Shown here piece after piece: positions 1 through 9,475 of a DNA stretch of 64,000 nucleotides. How positions within the stretch are numbered: the stretch's first letter is position 1; each line of letters starts with the position of its first letter. The translations under genes were made by a program, and so were the position numbers. The notes beneath the pieces were generated by a model that ran no database searches, was not told the DNA's origin, and saw only the letters and a list, made by a program, of their open reading frames with translations. The DNA lies in NCBI RefSeq assembly GCF_900637655.1, contig NZ_LR134384.1, positions 372,001 through 436,000 of the forward strand, in the 5' to 3' direction. Origin of the DNA: Segatella oris. Its GTDB lineage: Bacteria > Bacteroidota > Bacteroidia > Bacteroidales > Bacteroidaceae.

Positions 1-21
1 GGAAGTAGGTAGGCATTCGCA

Positions 22-58
22 TTATAATTATGCATTATGAATTGTGAATTATGAATTA
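22..58. repeat. AT-rich short direct repeats at left edge
   Basis: The first 60 bases hold near-repeats of an ATTATGAATT-like word (several copies between 22 and 58). No gene is visible in 1-193 apart from an upstream extension of the next reading frame that the promoter argues against. Low-complexity intergenic DNA is the simplest reading. Confidence 0.4.
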
Positions 59-161
59 AAACAATTCAACATTAGCCCCGTTCTGTGGCTTTTTAAGCCA
101 CAGCAACTATCCTTTTGCATTCTTTTTCCAATTCGAAAGCATAAAATTCAATTATTTTATG

Positions 162-169
162 TAAGTTTG
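162..169 (+). promoter_or_regulatory. Bacteroidales -7 box (TAAGTTTG)
   Basis: TAAGTTTG matches the Bacteroidales sigma-ABfr -7 consensus TAnnTTTG. Transcription would begin near 173-176, about 20 nt before the ATG at 194, which favours that ATG over the in-frame ATG at 44. No clear -33 TTG was seen. Confidence 0.6.
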
Positions 170-193
170 CAAGATATAAAAACGAACATCGCT

Positions 194-943
194 ATGCATG
201 AAAGTGATTCTATTGTGATAATTCCTACTTACAATGAGAAGGAGAATATCGAGAAGATTATACGTGCCGTTTTCGGCTTGGAAAAGTGTTTTCACATCCT
301 TGTTATTGATGATGGAAGTCCTGACGGCACCGCTTCTATCGTGCATCGACTGATAGAAAGCGAGTTCGGTGACCGTCTTTTTATCATTGAGCGCAAGGGA
401 AAATTAGGACTTGGCACGGCATATATCACCGGTTTCAAATGGGCTTTGGCTCACGGCTACGATTATATCACCGAGATGGATGCCGATTTCAGTCACGATC
501 CTAACGACCTTCCGCGACTCTATGCGGCTACACATGACGAGGGTTTCGACGTTGCCATTGGCTCAAGATATGTCAGTGGAGTGAACGTTGTGAACTGGCC
601 TATCGGCCGTGTACTGATGAGTTACTTCGCTTCCAAATATGTACGTATTGTCACAGGCTTTAAGGTTCACGACACCACGGCAGGCTTTGTGTGCTACAAA
701 CGCCGCGTTCTTGAAACGCTTCCTTTAGACGAAGTGCGCTTCAAAGGCTATGGTTTCCAGATTGAAATGAAGTACACTGCCCATAAGATTGGGTTCAAAA
801 TCAAGGAGGTTCCCGTGGTTTTCGTCAATCGCCGAGAGGGAACAAGCAAGATGAGTGGCGGCATTTTTGGCGAGGCTTTCTTTGGAGTGATGCGCCTTCG
901 GCTTGACGGTTGGTTTCGTAAATACCCTAAAATCAAGGCTTAG
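194..943 (+). CDS. Polyprenol-phosphate mannosyltransferase-like family 2 glycosyltransferase
   Basis: A 249-residue GT2 enzyme of the DPM1 type, expected to transfer a sugar (classically mannose from GDP-mannose) to polyprenyl phosphate at the cytoplasmic membrane face. Visible motifs are the N-terminal IIPTYNEKENI strand-turn, VIDDGSPDGTA, the DAD metal-binding motif in MDADFSHDPND, GSRYVSG, and the C-terminal region around RREGTSKM. There is no C-terminal membrane domain, so it is the short soluble form. The frame is open back to 44, but the start at 194 (MHESDSIVIIPT) is chosen because the -7 box lies between the two ATGs and family homology begins here. mfd follows after 2 nt, so the two are probably co-transcribed. 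The sugar specificity is not determinable from sequence. Confidence 0.88.
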   Translation: MHESDSIVIIPTYNEKENIEKIIRAVFGLEKCFHILVIDDGSPDGTASIVHRLIESEFGDRLFIIERKGKLGLGTAYITGFKWALAHGYDYITEMDADFSHDPNDLPRLYAATHDEGFDVAIGSRYVSGVNVVNWPIGRVLMSYFASKYVRIVTGFKVHDTTAGFVCYKRRVLETLPLDEVRFKGYGFQIEMKYTAHKIGFKIKEVPVVFVNRREGTSKMSGGIFGEAFFGVMRLRLDGWFRKYPKIKA

Positions 944-945
944 GT

Positions 946-3900
946 TTGGATATTAAAGACATCAGACAGCTCTATGCAATGGCTCCCCAAACGGGAGCAT
1001 TGCTCAAATTACTACAGGATAAGCAAGGCGGTAACATCTTTTTACAAGGTCAGCAGGCCTCAGCAACGCCATTGTTGTTTGCATCTGTGGCCGAGAAAAC
1101 CGTGCAAACGTTTCTCTTTGTGCTTCAAGATGCCGATGAAGCCGGCTATTTCTATCACGACCTCACACAGGTAATGGGCACGGAGAACGTGTTGTTCTTC
1201 CCTTCAAGCTATAAGCGTTCGGTCAAGTATGGGCAGCGAGACAGCGCCAATGAAATACCGAGAACCGAGGTGTTGGCAAAGGTTTCGACCCGCGATGTCA
1301 AAGCCCATGAAGCATTGTTCATCGTTTCTTATCCCGAAGCTTTGGCTGAATTGGTGATTTCCAAGAAGCATCTGGATGAACGTCGGCTGTCCTTAAAGAC
1401 CGGACAACAGCAGATAGACATCACCGATGTGGCCCACACGCTGCGCGATTATGGCTTCCAAGAGGTTGATTATGTATATGAACCTGGCCAGTTTGCCGTG
1501 CGTGGAAGCATCCTCGATGTCTATTCGTTTAGTTGTGAATACCCCTACCGTATTGACTTTTTCGGCCGTGAAATCGACACGATCCGCACCTTTGAAGTGC
1601 AAGACCAGTTATCGAAAGACAAGCAGAACGATATAGAAATCGTGCCCGAATTGGCCATGTCAGCCACCGAAAAGATTTCTTTTCTGAAGTTTCTGCCGTC
1701 AGATACTGTGCTTGTTGCAAAAGACTTTGCCTACATCCACGATGTCATTGAGCACGTATATGCTGAAGGTTTCTCCAGACAAGCCGTCACAGAGCGACTT
1801 GAAGGGGCCACGGAAATGGAGCAGAAGCAGATAATGAGCGAACTCAACAAGGAGAAATCGCTCATTACGCCCTATCAGTTTACAGAAGATGCCGCAACAT
1901 TTCGCAGGATAGAATTTGGCATGAATGCCGGCAAAACAGAGGTAATGGCTACGCAGAAAGCCAAGAAATATGATGTCTTGAAATTCAAGATTACGCCTCA
2001 ACCGCTGTTCCATAAGAACTTCGACCTATTGGTTGACACTTTCGAAGACTATATCCTAAAGGGCTACAAGCTTTATATTCTGGCCGACAGTGACAAGCAA
2101 ACCCAGCGTTTGAAAGACATCTTTGCCGACATGGACTCGCAGAAAGCGCGGTCAATCGCATTCGAACCTGTCAACAGAACACTGCATGAAGGCTTTACCG
2201 ACGATGCTCTGAAGCTTTGTTTCTTTACCGATCATCAGATATTTGACCGCTACCATAAGTACAATCTCAAAAGCGACGGCGCCCGAGCAGGCAAGATGGC
2301 GCTCACAATGAAGGAACTTCAGGAGATGGAACCAGGCGACTTCATTGTTCATGTGGACTTCGGTATCGGCAAATTTGGCGGACTTGTGCGCGTTCCTGCA
2401 GGCAACAGCTATCAGGAAATGATACGCATCATCTACCAACATAACGACAAAGTAGATGTCAGTATCCATTCACTTTACAAGATAAGTAAGTACCGTCGGG
2501 CGGATACAGGCGAGCCTCCACGCCTCAGTACGCTTGGAACGGGAGCGTGGGATAGGCTGAAAGAGAAAACCAAGAAACGCATTAAGGACATTGCCCGCGA
2601 CCTCATTAAGCTCTATGCACAGCGCCGTCATGAGAAAGGTTATGCCTTCAGCGGTGACAGTTACCTGCAACATGAACTTGAAGCAAGTTTTCTTTACGAG
2701 GATACTCCCGACCAAAGCAAGGCAACTCAAGACGTTAAAGCCGACATGGAGAGTCAAAGACCGATGGATCGGCTTGTTTGTGGCGACGTGGGTTTCGGCA
2801 AAACAGAGGTTGCAGTGCGTGCAGCTTTCAAGGCTGCATGCGATAGTAAGCAGGTCGCTGTACTCGTTCCGACCACTGTCTTGGCTTATCAGCACTATCA
2901 AACTTTTAAGAATCGCCTGAAAGGTATGCCTGTTCGGGTGGATTATCTCTCACGGGCAAGGTCGGCGAAGCAGACAAAACAGGTGTTGACTGACCTTGAA
3001 GACGGCAAGATTGATATATTAATCGGCACACATAAGCTACTCGGTAAGTCGGTGAAATGGCACGACTTGGGACTTCTCATCATTGATGAAGAACAGAAAT
3101 TCGGCGTTTCTACGAAAGAGAAACTGCGCAAGATGAAGACCAATGTCGATACACTGACGATGTCTGCAACCCCTATTCCGCGCACATTGCAGTTCTCTTT
3201 AATGGGTGCCCGCGATATGAGTATCATCCGAACTCCGCCACCTAACCGCTATCCTATACACACAGAACTGGCTACTTTCAGTCATGAAGTGATTGCAGAT
3301 GCCATTAATTTCGAGATGAGTCGCAACGGGCAGGTCTATTTTGTGCATGACCGCATCAACGGATTACAGGAGATTGCCAACCTCATCCATAAGTATGTGC
3401 CCGATTGTCGGGTAGCCATTGGCCACGGACAAATGCCACCTGACAAACTTGAAAAAGTACTCATGGGCTTCATGAACTATGACTATGACGTGCTACTCTC
3501 TACGACTATCGTTGAAAACGGTATTGATATCGGCAATGCCAACACCATGATTATCAACGATGCCCACCGATTTGGGCTCAGCGATCTGCACCAAATGCGA
3601 GGCCGTGTGGGGCGAAGTAACCGCAAAGCCTTTTGCTATTTGCTCGCACCTCCTAAGACGTCGCTTACTCCCGAGGCCCGACGCAGACTCGAAGCTCTTG
3701 AGAATTTCTCTGAATTGGGCAGCGGCTTCGACCTTGCCATGCAGGATCTTGACATACGAGGTGCAGGGAATTTGCTCGGCGCAGAGCAGAGTGGATTCAT
3801 GGAAGACTTAGGATATGAGACCTATCAGAAGATACTTAGCCAAGCCGTTACAGAGCTTAAGAACGATGAGTTCCATGAGCTCTATGCCGAACAGATAGCA

Positions 3901-4398
3901 CAAGGCAAAGACATCAGTGGCGATGAATTCGTTGAAGACTGTGCCATTGAGAGCGATCTCGAAATGTATTTCCCCGACAACTACGTGCCGGGAAGCAGCG
4001 AACGCATGTTGCTTTATCGCGAATTGGACAACATCAACAATGACAACGACCTTGAAACTTACCGTCAACGGTTGGTGGATCGCTTCGGCGAAGTGCCTCA
4101 TGAAGCACTCGAGCTGATGCAAGTGGTGCCGCTTCGCAGGTTGGGCAAGCGCCTTGGTTGTGAGAAAATCATGCTCCGGCAGGGCAAGATGAACATGCAG
4201 TTTGTGGCTAATCCCGACAGCGCTTATTACCAAAGCAAGACTTTTTCTGCCGTCATCAACTACGTAGGTAACCATCCACGGCAGTGCGACTTCAAGCAAG
4301 TGGGCACACGAAGACTGTTGACCGTCAGCCAGATTCCAACAGTTGAGGCCGCCGTAAACGTGCTTCGGGCTATGCTCGACGGCCTTTCTGCATGCTAA
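946..4398 (+). CDS. mfd: Transcription-repair coupling factor Mfd
   Basis: An 1150-residue DNA translocase that removes stalled RNA polymerase at lesions and recruits UvrA. The order is a UvrB-like N-terminal region (about 1-330), a CarD/RID-type RNAP-interaction domain near 460-530 (EPGDFIVHVDFGIGKFGG), the helicase core with Walker A GDVGFGKTE at 613-621 and DEEQ box at 714-717, a second RecA lobe (VENGIDIGNANT; QMRGRVGRS), and a C-terminal TRCF domain. Translation appears to begin at TTG 946, 2 nt after the preceding stop; the in-frame ATG at 979 is the alternative, but residues before it (MDIKDIRQLYAM) look like the usual family N-terminus. Length is normal for Mfd. Confidence 0.97.
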   Translation: MDIKDIRQLYAMAPQTGALLKLLQDKQGGNIFLQGQQASATPLLFASVAEKTVQTFLFVLQDADEAGYFYHDLTQVMGTENVLFFPSSYKRSVKYGQRDSANEIPRTEVLAKVSTRDVKAHEALFIVSYPEALAELVISKKHLDERRLSLKTGQQQIDITDVAHTLRDYGFQEVDYVYEPGQFAVRGSILDVYSFSCEYPYRIDFFGREIDTIRTFEVQDQLSKDKQNDIEIVPELAMSATEKISFLKFLPSDTVLVAKDFAYIHDVIEHVYAEGFSRQAVTERLEGATEMEQKQIMSELNKEKSLITPYQFTEDAATFRRIEFGMNAGKTEVMATQKAKKYDVLKFKITPQPLFHKNFDLLVDTFEDYILKGYKLYILADSDKQTQRLKDIFADMDSQKARSIAFEPVNRTLHEGFTDDALKLCFFTDHQIFDRYHKYNLKSDGARAGKMALTMKELQEMEPGDFIVHVDFGIGKFGGLVRVPAGNSYQEMIRIIYQHNDKVDVSIHSLYKISKYRRADTGEPPRLSTLGTGAWDRLKEKTKKRIKDIARDLIKLYAQRRHEKGYAFSGDSYLQHELEASFLYEDTPDQSKATQDVKADMESQRPMDRLVCGDVGFGKTEVAVRAAFKAACDSKQVAVLVPTTVLAYQHYQTFKNRLKGMPVRVDYLSRARSAKQTKQVLTDLEDGKIDILIGTHKLLGKSVKWHDLGLLIIDEEQKFGVSTKEKLRKMKTNVDTLTMSATPIPRTLQFSLMGARDMSIIRTPPPNRYPIHTELATFSHEVIADAINFEMSRNGQVYFVHDRINGLQEIANLIHKYVPDCRVAIGHGQMPPDKLEKVLMGFMNYDYDVLLSTTIVENGIDIGNANTMIINDAHRFGLSDLHQMRGRVGRSNRKAFCYLLAPPKTSLTPEARRRLEALENFSELGSGFDLAMQDLDIRGAGNLLGAEQSGFMEDLGYETYQKILSQAVTELKNDEFHELYAEQIAQGKDISGDEFVEDCAIESDLEMYFPDNYVPGSSERMLLYRELDNINNDNDLETYRQRLVDRFGEVPHEALELMQVVPLRRLGKRLGCEKIMLRQGKMNMQFVANPDSAYYQSKTFSAVINYVGNHPRQCDFKQVGTRRLLTVSQIPTVEAAVNVLRAMLDGLSAC

Positions 4399-4445
4399 CT
4401 ATTAAGGGCTTGGGCTGTATTTTGAATTTCAAACGATTTCCATAT

Positions 4446-6044
4446 ATGACAAAAAACATAAGAACAGCAGTCACAATGGGACTTTTCCTGTTGGCTTCGA
4501 CACCGCTACTTGCGCTCAATCATCAGACAGACAGCATCGGGAAACGCGACCTTACCCAAGAGCTTAGCTACCAACTGACATGGCAAGAGAGTCTGTCTAA
4601 AGGCAAAACGCCACTTTGGTTGACAGCCAATCGCTATGGATTAAGTTCGCTCAAGCATACAAACGGTTATCTCCGAGCAGCTATCGAACGCCCCTTGCAA
4701 CGCGATTCTGCACGTCGCTGGGGCATCGGATACGGCATCGATTTGGTTCTTCCCAATGGTTTCACGAGCCAATTTGTTGTTCAACAGGCCTTTGTTGAAG
4801 CCCGATGGCTGCATGGTGTGCTGACTATCGGGGCCAAAGAACAGCCGATGGAGCTGAAAGATAACATGCTTTCATCGGGTTCACAGACATTCGGTATCAA
4901 CGCAAGACCTATTCCCCAAGTACGCATTGCACTGCCCGAATACTGGATTTTGCCTTTCACGAAGAGTTGGTTGCGACTGAAAGGCCATATCGCCTACGGC
5001 AAACCGACGGATGATGCATGGCAACGCAGCTTCACGGAAAAGCAAAACCGCTATACGGAAGGAACATTCTATCACAGCAAAGCAGGCTATCTGATGATTG
5101 GAAATCCCGAGCGAAACTTCCCCTTTTCTGTTGAATTAGGTCTTGAAATGGCATGCCAATTCGGTGGAAAATCATATCTCCGAGACGGCAATCGAATGAA
5201 AGAAACCAAGAGCAGCAACAGTCTTCGCTCGTTCTGGAATGCCTTTTTCCCAGGCGGAACAGATGTAACCGACGGCAATTTTATCAATGCCGAGGGCAAC
5301 CAAGTAGGCAGTTGGGTAGCCCGTCTGAACTATGACAACGCGAAATGGGGCTTGAGTTTCTATGCCGATCAATACTTTGAAGACAACTCTGAGATGATAC
5401 ATATCAATAAAAACGGCTGGGGAAAGGGCGCCGACAAGCATCGGCACGTGAAATCGAAATACTTCGCTTATGACTTCAAAGACTGGATGCTGGGGGCTGA
5501 ACTGCGACTGAAACAGACACCATGGCTAAGGAAAATGGTTGTCGAATACCTCTACACGAAGTATCAGGGAGGCCCTGTTTACCACGACCACACGGCAAAT
5601 ATCAACGAACATATATGCGGACGGGACAACTACTACAATCATTCTCTCTTCACAGGTTGGCAACATTGGGGCATGGTGATGGGCAATCCGCTCTACATGT
5701 CGCCGCTTTATAACACCGATGGAACGATAGAAGTGAAGAACAATCGCTTCATTGCATGGCACTTAGGAGCTGAAGGTAGACTTTCCGAAGGCCTGAATTA
5801 CCGTCTTTTGGCTACCTATCAAAAAGGGTTTGGCACTTATTATGAATTCTATTCCGACCCACGAAAGAACTTCAGTCTGCTTCTTGAGGCCGGCTATACA
5901 TGCCCCAAAAGTTCGCGATTTGCTGATTGGAGTGTGAAAGGAGCCTTTGGATTAGACCATGGAAAGCTGTATGGCAACAACACCGGTCTGCAGTTCACAA
6001 TCACTAAATCAGGTGTTCTAAACTTCAAACGCATAAGAAAATGA
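4446..6044 (+). CDS. Capsule assembly Wzi-like outer-membrane protein
   Basis: A 532-residue exported protein resembling the Wzi family, beta-barrels that help hold capsular polysaccharide at the cell surface. A signal peptide is clear (MTKNIRTAVTMGLFLLASTPLLA). The rest is rich in aromatic, alternating beta-strand-like segments with the family-style phrases IGAKEQPMELKDNMLSSG and YWILPFTKSWLRLKGHIAYG. The frame opens 54 nt earlier inside the end of mfd, but the ATG at 4446 directly precedes the signal peptide and is preferred. The lipoprotein gene that follows overlaps by 4 nt, so they form a pair. Neighbouring glycosyltransferase genes on the other strand fit a surface-polysaccharide role (inference). 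Confidence 0.82.
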   Translation: MTKNIRTAVTMGLFLLASTPLLALNHQTDSIGKRDLTQELSYQLTWQESLSKGKTPLWLTANRYGLSSLKHTNGYLRAAIERPLQRDSARRWGIGYGIDLVLPNGFTSQFVVQQAFVEARWLHGVLTIGAKEQPMELKDNMLSSGSQTFGINARPIPQVRIALPEYWILPFTKSWLRLKGHIAYGKPTDDAWQRSFTEKQNRYTEGTFYHSKAGYLMIGNPERNFPFSVELGLEMACQFGGKSYLRDGNRMKETKSSNSLRSFWNAFFPGGTDVTDGNFINAEGNQVGSWVARLNYDNAKWGLSFYADQYFEDNSEMIHINKNGWGKGADKHRHVKSKYFAYDFKDWMLGAELRLKQTPWLRKMVVEYLYTKYQGGPVYHDHTANINEHICGRDNYYNHSLFTGWQHWGMVMGNPLYMSPLYNTDGTIEVKNNRFIAWHLGAEGRLSEGLNYRLLATYQKGFGTYYEFYSDPRKNFSLLLEAGYTCPKSSRFADWSVKGAFGLDHGKLYGNNTGLQFTITKSGVLNFKRIRK

Positions 6045-6472
6045 AAAAGATAACATTCCTATTTGCAGCCCTTCTGCTGCTTACAAGCTGCGAAATCGAG
6101 TTCTCCAACAACGGCAAACTCGATGGGTTCTGGCAGATGATAGCCGTAGACACGCTTGCAACCCAACATACATCAGACCTGAAAACAAGTGGAAGAACCT
6201 GGGCTTTCCAAGGTCGTTTGCTCGAAATGAGAGATACAAAAGGAGGATATTCTGACCTCTATTTCAGTTTCGAACATCGTGGAGACAGCCTCTTTCTCGA
6301 CTCACCTTATCTGTCAGACCGCGACGTTGATGACATTAAAATCACGGATGTCAATATCGTAAGGCCCTATGGAGTGAATGGCTTGAAGGAAGGATTTGAA
6401 ATCGAAAGCCTGTCAAACAATAAGTTGATTTTGCGTTCGAAAACACTCCGATTGCTATTTAAAAAGCATTAA
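6041..6472 (+). CDS. Lipocalin-like small lipoprotein
   Basis: A 143-residue predicted lipoprotein. The N-terminus MKKITFLFAALLLLTSC is a signal peptide with the lipobox Cys at residue 17. The mature part has the pattern of Bacteroidales lipocalin-like or DUF4488-type proteins: an opening GxW motif (LDGFWQMIAVDTL), then short beta strands ending in LILRSKTLRLLFKKH. It overlaps the Wzi-like gene by 4 nt (ATGA), suggesting translational coupling and perhaps a shared envelope role. The exact ligand or function is unknown; the family call rests on pattern only. Confidence 0.7.
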   Translation: MKKITFLFAALLLLTSCEIEFSNNGKLDGFWQMIAVDTLATQHTSDLKTSGRTWAFQGRLLEMRDTKGGYSDLYFSFEHRGDSLFLDSPYLSDRDVDDIKITDVNIVRPYGVNGLKEGFEIESLSNNKLILRSKTLRLLFKKH

Positions 6473-6498
6473 ATTCAAAGATTACTTAGTAGCAAAAA

Positions 6499-7608
6499 TC
6501 AGACGAAAACATTTTCCCCATGTCTTCTTATATGCAGATTAATGAGGAAATGAATGCCCATATACAAGAAAACATCAACACAGACAAGTGTAACTACAGA
6601 ATATTGAAAGTCATTGAAAAGCACAAAATTCATTCCACAGAACAACGAAGACATCCCTATTATCAGCCCTAATACTTGATGCTGATTGAAACCTGCACGC
6701 ATAATCTTGTGATGAATGTGGTTTTTATCCGCTAAAAATATAGGCTTTCGATGTCGCAATCTAACAAGAATAACACGCACAACATCAAAAACTGGGACTA
6801 TCATCAATGAATATGGGAGGATAAAGAGACCTTTCTCGAAAGCCATTGACATAGGACTCCCCTCTGCCTGTATAATGAAAAGAACACTTATGATGAAGCC
6901 TAATGAAAGACTTCCAGAGTCACCCATGAATATTTTCCGTTTTATTTTATGTCCTCCAAGCATATTAAAATATAGATAAGGAAGAAGTACTCCCATTAAT
7001 CCTGCTATGAGAATAGCATACACAAGCGATGCTTCTACAATATGAGAATAAAGAAAACTCAACAGAATTAAAAATGTTATTGTGGCACAAAGTCCATCAA
7101 TACCATCGATAAGGTTTATGGAATTGATAACAAACAAAATGAAAAAGACAGACAAGGGTATGGAACACCAAATAGGAATATCATAGATTCCAAGAAATCC
7201 ATAAAGGCTGTTTATACGCAAACCGATAGCCGAAATCAAGGCTGCGGCTATCATCTGTATGATAAATTTGTTCCTTGCTTTAAGACCTATGATGTCATCC
7301 AGAACGCCCATAAAATACACCATTGCCAACGAAACGAGGAAAACAAAACTCCGAAGAGTTACCTGTAAGCTTACATTATTTGTTTGCTTGCTAAGGAAAA
7401 ACAAAGCAACAAAGGCCGAAATCACCATACAAGGAACGAAAGCGATGCCTCCAAGACGCGGTATCGCCTGACGATGTACCTTACGATTAGTAGGAAAATC
7501 AAAGAGCTGATGACTTTGACAGAAATGCAAAATGGCAGGAATGAAAATAAAACCTCCGACAAAACTGAGGGAAAAAGATAATAATATCGCGATATATTGT
7601 ATTGGCAT
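6499..7608 (-). CDS. MraY/WecA-family UDP-sugar:undecaprenyl-phosphate sugar-1-P transferase
   Basis: A 369-residue polytopic membrane enzyme that loads a sugar-1-phosphate from a UDP-sugar onto undecaprenyl phosphate, starting O-antigen, capsule or related glycan synthesis. Motifs seen are the DD of MGVLDDIIGLKAR, NSINLIDGIDGLCA, FMGDSGSLSLGF and the histidine motif KNHIHHKIMRAG. About ten hydrophobic segments are visible. Together with the WcaJ-type transferase and GT2 upstream on the same strand it makes a small polysaccharide-synthesis group. It is WecA-like rather than MraY because it is not in a cell-wall cluster and has the WecA-style HIHH motif. Confidence 0.88.
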   Translation of the reverse strand: MPIQYIAILLSFSLSFVGGFIFIPAILHFCQSHQLFDFPTNRKVHRQAIPRLGGIAFVPCMVISAFVALFFLSKQTNNVSLQVTLRSFVFLVSLAMVYFMGVLDDIIGLKARNKFIIQMIAAALISAIGLRINSLYGFLGIYDIPIWCSIPLSVFFILFVINSINLIDGIDGLCATITFLILLSFLYSHIVEASLVYAILIAGLMGVLLPYLYFNMLGGHKIKRKIFMGDSGSLSLGFIISVLFIIQAEGSPMSMAFEKGLFILPYSLMIVPVFDVVRVILVRLRHRKPIFLADKNHIHHKIMRAGFNQHQVLGLIIGMSSLFCGMNFVLFNDFQYSVVTLVCVDVFLYMGIHFLINLHIRRHGENVFV

Positions 7609-7721
7609 TGTAATCAGCTTTTATTATTAAAACTCACAATGAAGTCATTTATTGTAAAGAATAAGAACCTATTTATCTAATCATGAAAACAACCTTCTTA
7701 TTTAAAGGTTCAACTATAAAA

Positions 7722-8351
7722 TCAGAACTTCCTGCCAAACATTGTCTTCAGAAATGTAAGTCCAAGAATACGGATATCAAGCCACCAACTGCGGTGTTCC
7801 AAATAGTATAAATCCATTTGAAGACGCATAAGCATCTTTTCCATGGTATCAGTATAGCCGTTATATAGGGTCGCATAGCTTGTAACTCCAGGCCTAATCT
7901 GATATAAACAGCGATAACGTGGATCTTCTTTCATAATCTTATCAATATAGAATTGACGCTCGGGGCGTGGTCCTACGAATGACATGTCGCCCTTAACTAC
8001 ATTCCATAGCTGGGGAAGTTCATCGAGATGATGCTTACGAAGATACTTTCCTGTCTTGGTCAATCGCTTGTCATACGTCTGATTAGACAGCATCGGCCCT
8101 CTCTTTTCGGCATCTAAAGCCATACTTCTGAACTTGTAAATCGTGAAAGGCCGACCGAAACGGCCTATACGTTCCTGTCTGAAGATAGCCGGTCCACCGT
8201 CTTCCTTCTTGACAGCAAGATAGCAAAAGAAAAATAAAGGCAAACAAATAACAAAGCATATCACGGCTGCAATGAAATCAAACAGACGCTTGATCACACG
8301 TTCGTATTCATTCATTCCATCAAGGATATAGCCATTGTTAAGTATTGTCAT
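7722..8351 (-). CDS. Undecaprenyl-phosphate sugar phosphotransferase (short WcaJ/PglC type)
   Basis: A 209-residue monotopic phosphoglycosyl transferase, transferring a sugar-1-phosphate to undecaprenyl phosphate. One N-terminal hydrophobic segment (about residues 24-48) is followed by the family motifs KFRSMALDAE, HHLDELPQLWNVVKGDMSFVGPRPE and IRPGVTSYATLYNGY. Length is that of the short form lacking the extra membrane helices of full WcaJ. The Met at residue 13 (MNEYERVIKRLFD) is a possible alternative start. It sits 55 nt downstream of the GT2 gene and 113 nt upstream of the WecA-like gene, all on the same strand. Two different initiating transferases side by side suggests two glycans or partial redundancy (inference). 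Confidence 0.9.
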   Translation of the reverse strand: MTILNNGYILDGMNEYERVIKRLFDFIAAVICFVICLPLFFFCYLAVKKEDGGPAIFRQERIGRFGRPFTIYKFRSMALDAEKRGPMLSNQTYDKRLTKTGKYLRKHHLDELPQLWNVVKGDMSFVGPRPERQFYIDKIMKEDPRYRCLYQIRPGVTSYATLYNGYTDTMEKMLMRLQMDLYYLEHRSWWLDIRILGLTFLKTMFGRKF

Positions 8352-8406
8352 GAAGCGTCTTTACCGATATTGTTCTACATAGATTAACGCAAGATAAGGC
8401 ACTTTG

Positions 8407-9216
8407 TTATCTATGAATACGAGAAATATATACTTTTTTGCGTAATCCATTGGGTAAAAGCCGTACTAACAATCGCGTCACTACATTCCAAACAAATGTC
8501 GAAAGACCAATGAAACCACGCTTATACATAGCATAGTGAAAGCCAATCTCTTTTACTGCATAGTTCAATCCACCTCTTCTATGAAACGCTTCTGCACTAA
8601 ATCGAAACCATAAGAGACTTTCTTGGAGGTTATAAAAGACCGCACCACTTTGCAACGCACGTACCCATAAATCATAATCTTCAAGTCTAACCTTCCTATA
8701 ACAACCCACTTTTTCAATTGCTTCCTTACGAAATACGACCGTAGGATGATTGAGTGGACAACGGTATCGGGCAAAATGCAGGATTTCCTGATGTGTTTCA
8801 GGAACTTTTCTCGTAGAAATAATATTTTCTTTCGTTCCCAGAAACTCATCAATCCAACTTCCCACAACATCTATTTCCTTATGCGTTCTCAAGATTTCGA
8901 GTTGCTTTTCAAAGCGCCAGGGCTTGCAAATGTCATCACTATCCATGCGTGCCACAATGGGATAATGACATTCTTTTAATCCATGATTCAGGGCAAGTCC
9001 GAGTCCAACGTTACGTGGCAGGACAACGCTTACCGTTGCTGCAAATCGAGTCTTAAAAGCCTCAATGACCGCATAAAGCTCGTCGGTCAGCGGTCCGTCT
9101 TCAACGATAACCACTTCTGTGGGCAGCAAAGTCTGCTCCAACAAGCTTTCAAGTGCCTGCTCAAGATATTGCGGTTTTTCACGCTGATATACTGATATGA
9201 GAACAGAAAATGCCAT
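8407..9216 (-). CDS. Family 2 glycosyltransferase
   Basis: A 269-residue GT-A fold glycosyltransferase, likely building a surface glycan. It shows FSVLISVYQREKPQYLEQALESLL, the nucleotide-binding VVIVEDGP, the metal-binding ARMDSDDICKP, and the acceptor-side RLEDYDLWVRAL. The frame extends to 9297, but the -7 box at 9237-9244 lies downstream of that start, so ATG 9216 (MAFSVLISVYQ) is chosen, giving a leader of about 15 nt. It heads the three-gene minus-strand group with the sugar transferase and WecA-like gene. Donor and acceptor are not predictable here. Confidence 0.87.
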   Translation of the reverse strand: MAFSVLISVYQREKPQYLEQALESLLEQTLLPTEVVIVEDGPLTDELYAVIEAFKTRFAATVSVVLPRNVGLGLALNHGLKECHYPIVARMDSDDICKPWRFEKQLEILRTHKEIDVVGSWIDEFLGTKENIISTRKVPETHQEILHFARYRCPLNHPTVVFRKEAIEKVGCYRKVRLEDYDLWVRALQSGAVFYNLQESLLWFRFSAEAFHRRGGLNYAVKEIGFHYAMYKRGFIGLSTFVWNVVTRLLVRLLPNGLRKKVYISRIHR

Positions 9217-9236
9217 AAACAACTGATTACAAGCTG

Positions 9237-9244
9237 CAAAGTTA
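9237..9244 (-). promoter_or_regulatory. -7 box (TAACTTTG) of the glycan-synthesis group
   Basis: The minus strand reads TAACTTTG, a full match to TAnnTTTG. It is 20 bp from the GT2 ATG at 9216 and fixes that start in preference to the longer frame. Confidence 0.65.
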
Positions 9245-9323
9245 CACATTTTTTCCGAGCAATCAGAATGGCATATTGATTTTCTTCCTCTCCCCACTCC
9301 TATCTCTTGAAAAAATCAAACAA

Positions 9324-9340
9324 AAGCCTTTATAAGGCTT
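9324..9340 (-). terminator. Short hairpin, possible minus-strand terminator
   Basis: AAGCCTT-TAT-AAGGCTT forms a perfect 7-bp stem with a 3-nt loop. On the minus strand it is followed by a T-rich stretch (9306-9323). It abuts the 81-bp dispersed repeat, so it could be part of that element instead. Confidence 0.35.
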
Positions 9341-9417
9341 GCGTATTTGAAAATAAAAATACTTTCGGTCGAAATAAGCGCTGTATTCTTTGAGTTGGCA
9401 AGCTGTTGACAATCAAA
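9337..9417 (-). repeat. 81-bp dispersed repeat, copy 1
   Basis: Read on the minus strand this segment begins TTTGATTGtCAAC and ends TCAAATACGCaAGC. The block at 19611-19691 on the plus strand has the same ends, the same 81-nt length and shared internal words (AACT, AATAC, GCGC, ATTT, GAAAG) in the same order. No reading frame covers either copy. Confidence 0.7.
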
Positions 9418-9475
9418 TCATTACGCAATTCCAAACAAATTATGAAATAAAAAACGCTATTTTCCACACCTATTT

